A stretch of 47,890 bases of DNA. Source: Branchiostoma floridae. Taxonomy: Eukaryota > Chordata > Leptocardii > Amphioxiformes > Branchiostomatidae. A model generated the notes under the pieces. That model searched no databases. It saw only the letters and a program-made list of their open reading frames with translations, and was not told the origin of the DNA. This document shows, piece after piece, positions 44,410 through 47,890 of this stretch (within the stretch, counting starts at the first letter, position 1; each line of letters starts with the position of its first letter). Position numbers and translations under genes: made by a program. The stretch is taken from NCBI RefSeq assembly GCF_000003815.2, contig NC_049981.1, positions 29,833,535-29,881,424 on the forward strand. The letters are read 5' to 3'.

Positions 44410-45025
44410 ATTGGGATAAGATAATTAACTACACTCTAACGACTGTTGAAAAGAAGCATAGGAATGATACTGTTGTCTACGACATGATTTCGAGATATTC
44501 TACCCATCGGCAACAACTAAATAAACGCCAGGAAGTATACGTTTTACTGTCCTATTCGCACGCAATGCTGAGAAGTTTCTGATTTAGTATGATCTAAAAT
44601 AGTTTGAAAGCTAACAGTAATGAAATGACAGTTTTGATGCAGTTGCAACTTTTCTGGTATCAGTATTTTGGAAATAAGTAGACACCATGAAATCCATAAA
44701 TTTAATATTAAATAATAAAGGACAGAAAAATGCAGCTTTAAGTGTTGGAGGCCCTCAGCTTGCTAATACCAGAAGTTATCCATATGTCAAACACCCAAGA
44801 GCAGAAAAAGCACATGTCTAAGCTTTGTACCTTATCTACCGACTTCAAAATAATAAGATAAGAACGTCAAAACCTTAGGAGCTGCACACCTCCTACATAT
44901 CACAACAGCAGTTCTTGAGTAACAAAAATTTTAAGCCACAACAGAGCTTCAATCAATGTAGATGTGTAACAAGTCTGTATCTTGTCACGTATCTTCTGAC
45001 AAGTCAATAGTATCTTCTGACAAGT
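44410..45025. other. Nothing recognised
   Basis: AT-rich noncoding sequence up to the hAT-like element. Confidence 0.5.
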
Positions 45026-45033
45026 ATTGGAAA

Positions 45034-45365
45034 CAGGGTTGTAGCCAGTTTGAAATCATTTTCGGTCACCATTGAGCGTCCAAGGCGCAGTGTTCCTAGG
45101 GGGGTCAGAGGGCATGCTCACCTGGAAAACTTTGAAATCTAGACCCTCTGAAACGCAATTTCTTGCATTTTGAGGTGTAAATTTTGCTGGTAGACTAAGC
45201 TGTTCAATGGCATCTGTTTTGGTGAATAATTACACAAGGGAGACAGTTTTATTTTATCTTCACATATCAACTTTTGTCCGTCACAGAGGACAGAATGGGG
45301 AAAAAAAATTTTTTCCGTCCTCAGCTGCAAAATGGATGGAAAGACGGGTGCTGGCTACAACCCTG
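45034..45365. mobile_element. hAT-like MITE, 332 bp, with perfect 8-bp target duplication
   Basis: It opens CAGGGTTGTAGCCAG and closes CTGGCTACAACCCTG, a perfect 15-bp inverted repeat. ATTGGAAA lies directly outside both ends (45026-45033 and 45366-45373). CAGGG ends plus an 8-bp duplication are the hallmark of hAT transposition. The perfect ends suggest a fairly recent insertion. The ORFs across it (45139-45407) are not genes. Confidence 0.9.
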
Positions 45366-45449
45366 ATTGGAAAGCTATACAAAATGGCACCCGTCCTACC
45401 AGCCTGAACGAAAGCACAGCGCCCGATGACCCAGTATGTGGAGTATGGG

Positions 45450-46650
45450 GGGCGACAAAACATACGAGCGGACTAATCCTGGCACGTGAAAACATGGCTC
45501 TGGTCTTCTCAACTATTTTGGTATTGGTGACAGAAGTCTGTACGGAGAAGGCACAGGTCTGACTTGTGACAGAAAAATCAGTAACAAAGAAACAAACTTA
45601 CACTTAATGTTTTAAAAGATCCATGCAATTTGTTTGGAATCAAATCATTTGTACAGTCCAAGTACCCTGTACAGTGCAACATCGATGTGACAATCATAGT
45701 GTACAGCTTGATGATTGACATCCCGGACAAGCGAGATTCTCTCGGCTTTTCCAGGTGTGTTTGTGGCCCGTGAAGGGAGCCAGGAGTCTATGTTTTGAAA
45801 CAGGAGCCAGAATGTGACAGGGTTCTGTCAGTGATCGTTGGGTCGGAGGATGCCCGCCATGCCGAGGATGACATCGCGTGGTCGGCAGGGCACAGGAGGT
45901 CAGGTGAAGGTGTCAGGAACGAACACAGCTGTAAGCTACTGTTGTTTACTGCACCTGTCTGTCACAAAGGTGATGCTTCAGGTGACATTCTTACAGGGCT
46001 ACCTCCAGGACCAGTACCTCCGTCTGTCCACCCCGGAAAACAAATTTCCTTGTTGGGACAGAAAGTTTTGTCACCCCAACCAAATAATCCAAAAAATCTT
46101 TAATTCATCACATAAAACTGTTAAAAATGTTTTTTCATTAGCTTAAATGACTGTATCTAACAAGGAAAATCCACAACATGGGCTGCTAAATGTCAATGAG
46201 TGGAACAAAAAAAAGTTTAAAGCTAAAAAGTCATGCATTCCCCAAAATGAATACAGAATGTTTTTCAAGAGAAGGCTGTCTCCAAGGCCAATCTATCTGT
46301 CCCGAGCTTTACGACAATTGGAAATAGATGAACGTGTGATTGGCAGATTTGATAATCAAAATTAGAAACATGGGTTCTCAAACAATGAGTTTTGAAGTTT
46401 GGTGCTACTTGATGCTTCCCCTTTTCTCACAAGTCTGTCTGTCCACTTTTGCCACCTTGACTTGAACCAGTCATCTTCCTTTTACAACATTGTAAAGGAA
46501 GCGTCGCGTATAACAGAGAGAAATTCTAAACCGTCAGATCTTGAAGGAAGATTTCCGACGAGTGCATCGAGAAGGAATTCCACGAAGCCTGACGGAAGTC
46601 TGAGTGCTTAAGATCACTTTCACTTTCCAGACAGTGTGTGGAAATCTCAT
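45450..46650. other. No gene firmly recognised; GC-richer patch at 45.8-46.1 kb
   Basis: Two overlapping plus-strand frames of 102 codons (45795-46103 and 45838-46146) run through a GC-richer segment. The second reads QGYLQDQYLRLSTPENKF then PCWDRKFC. No family recognised, and splice sites do not settle an exon. Confidence 0.3.
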
Positions 46651-46655
46651 ACATG

Positions 46656-46876
46656 TAACGTTAGTTCACCTTTATCCGTTGGGTAACCTATATCCGTTGC
46701 TTTTAAAAACAGGGTATTTGGGGATATCACGTTGGCAGACGTTAGTTTCAAATTGCAATATTTTCAGGATATTGTAGTTTAAAACTACCACCCTTCGACT
46801 TGATGGGCCTACATACCCTGTTTTTAAAAAGCAACGGATATAGGTTACCCAACGGATAAAGGCGAAATATCGTTAC
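46656..46876. mobile_element. Foldback MITE, TTCACCTTTATCCGTTGGG family, long arms
   Basis: The left arm TTCACCTTTATCCGTTGGGT then AACCTATATCCGTTGCTTTT is reverse-complemented almost perfectly on the right. Outer CGTTAGTTCACC and GCGAAATATCGTTAC extend the arms imperfectly. Relatives are at 13432-13580 and 18170-18378. Confidence 0.8.
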
Positions 46877-46879
46877 CGG

Positions 46880-46950
46880 TACAGAACATTCAGGTACAGG
46901 TACGGACCAAGTCCAGAAGATCAGGTCCAGGTCCTGAACCTGGAACTAAC
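46880..46950. repeat. GGTCCAGGTCCTGAACC palindromic repeat
   Basis: CAGGTACAGGTACGGACCAA and CAGGTCCAGGTCCTGAACCT match the minus strand of 6239-6305. Confidence 0.5.
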
Positions 46951-47890
46951 ATATGAGTGGGCAATACTCAAAACAATGGTCCATTTGGCCACAAAATTTG
47001 TGATTCTGTTTGGTGGAATATCCGACATCCACTATACTATCTTCATGTGAACAACACTAACTGCCTCTGTTTTAGACTAATTTTGACTGTAAAAACTTGG
47101 TAAAATGGCTATCAAATCTCCTCTACTTAAGTCTAGCAATTTCCTTGGACCTGCAAGCCCCAATACACATAAACGCCTGCCGGTATTATCTGTTTCCAAA
47201 AATCGGTCCACTGATTTTTTTTAGGTACGTATTTTTCTGGACCGGTCCTACAAGAAACTCCTAGCCATGAGCTATATCTTTGCTATCGAAGTCAAAGGAT
47301 TGTCATCACAGATAACCGCAAATGTCCGCCTGTCTATCATCCATCATAGCAGGAAGGGTCACCTTAAAAGGGGGCTTGAGCAGAACCTTGTCATGTTGTA
47401 TTCCACAATGTTTACAGAACCCGAGAACTTGTTTAATACTGTGGTCAAAGCCTTAATCTAAAGCGTCTCGGAATAGCGCAGATATTGAGCTCTTCTGCCA
47501 GCGACCGTGTTATGGTTTGACTACGAGCGACCTTGTTCCATCCTCGCCGCATTCCCCGGCGCGTTTGTTCCCTCCGCGGAAGAGGGATCGCTATCGAAAA
47601 CGGTGCCTCCTCAACAAACTATCCCGACCGAGAGGACGGCAAATAGGACTATCAAGTTTGACTGCTGAAACTCCCACTATGTGCTTAGGAGGAAGAGCTC
47701 ACTTTGTCCAGGGACATTTTCTTGGCTGGGTCCCAAACGAAAGGTAGAGGAAGGAAAGGGGGATTGGGGCATGGTTGGAAGGATATTAACCACCTTCCTC
47801 CCTGAGATCCAAGTACAAGTCTCCTCTAAATCACGCAATTAAAACAGCCCTATACAGACTTCTACATAGCCTGCTTTTCTCACAGGCATT
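46951..47890. other. No gene recognised; CpG-richer at 47.5-47.65 kb
   Basis: The plus-strand frame at 47517-47747 has no ATG start. It is rich in Arg, Pro and Ser because of composition, and no splice-bounded exon is evident on either strand. Confidence 0.4.

Noticed and set aside
45139-45407. ORFs on both strands at 45.1-45.4 kb
   Set aside because: They lie across the hAT-like MITE and its border, not in a gene.
45494-45562. ATG in good context followed by a signal-peptide-like MALVFSTILVLVTEVC
   Set aside because: Only about 22 codons to a stop and a weak donor. Short hydrophobic runs after ATG are common by chance.

Overview
This window looks like animal nuclear DNA, most likely from a cephalochordate (amphioxus). 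It is AT-rich, has very short coding exons separated by long introns, is dense with short inverted-repeat DNA transposons and SINEs, and has many ACATGTAC-type words. There is no operon structure, no Shine-Dalgarno site and no long ORF. The species assignment is inference from style and gene content.

The one gene that can be read with confidence lies on the minus strand between 15152 and 2807. Seventeen exons, each bounded by GT and AG, join without a frame break into 806 nt (269 codons, counting one split codon shared with an exon upstream). The product is an interrupted Gly-X-Y collagen. It begins with a basic [13 protein letters not shown] stretch and contains [15 protein letters not shown], both of which closely resemble the COL1 domain of the transmembrane (MACIT) collagens XIII, XXIII and XXV. 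An 8-nt microexon (14727-14734) is the only block that changes splice phase. The last exon seen leaves the triple helix ([16 protein letters not shown]), probably entering a non-collagenous linker. Neither end of the gene is seen: the cytoplasmic/transmembrane N-terminus and the C-terminus are missing.

From 15.2 to 47.9 kb no collagen exon is recognisable. This is either a very large 5' intron or intergenic DNA. It holds at least ten kinds of repeat: two hAT-like MITEs (one with a perfect 8-bp target duplication), pogo-like MITEs with TA duplications, a TTAA-flanked GGCCACACC family with several copies, several other foldback families, two or three tRNA-derived SINEs, a LINE endonuclease remnant, and minisatellites with 33-, 55- and about 41-bp units. 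Two isolated plus-strand candidate exons (29441-29629, and 34705-34830 in a CpG-rich patch) are the best hints of other genes, both weak.

I found no CRISPR array, rRNA, intact tRNA or prokaryotic feature. No clearly new biological system is visible. The most interesting items are the microexon in the collagen gene, the lineage-specific layout of this MACIT collagen, and the nested repeat structures.
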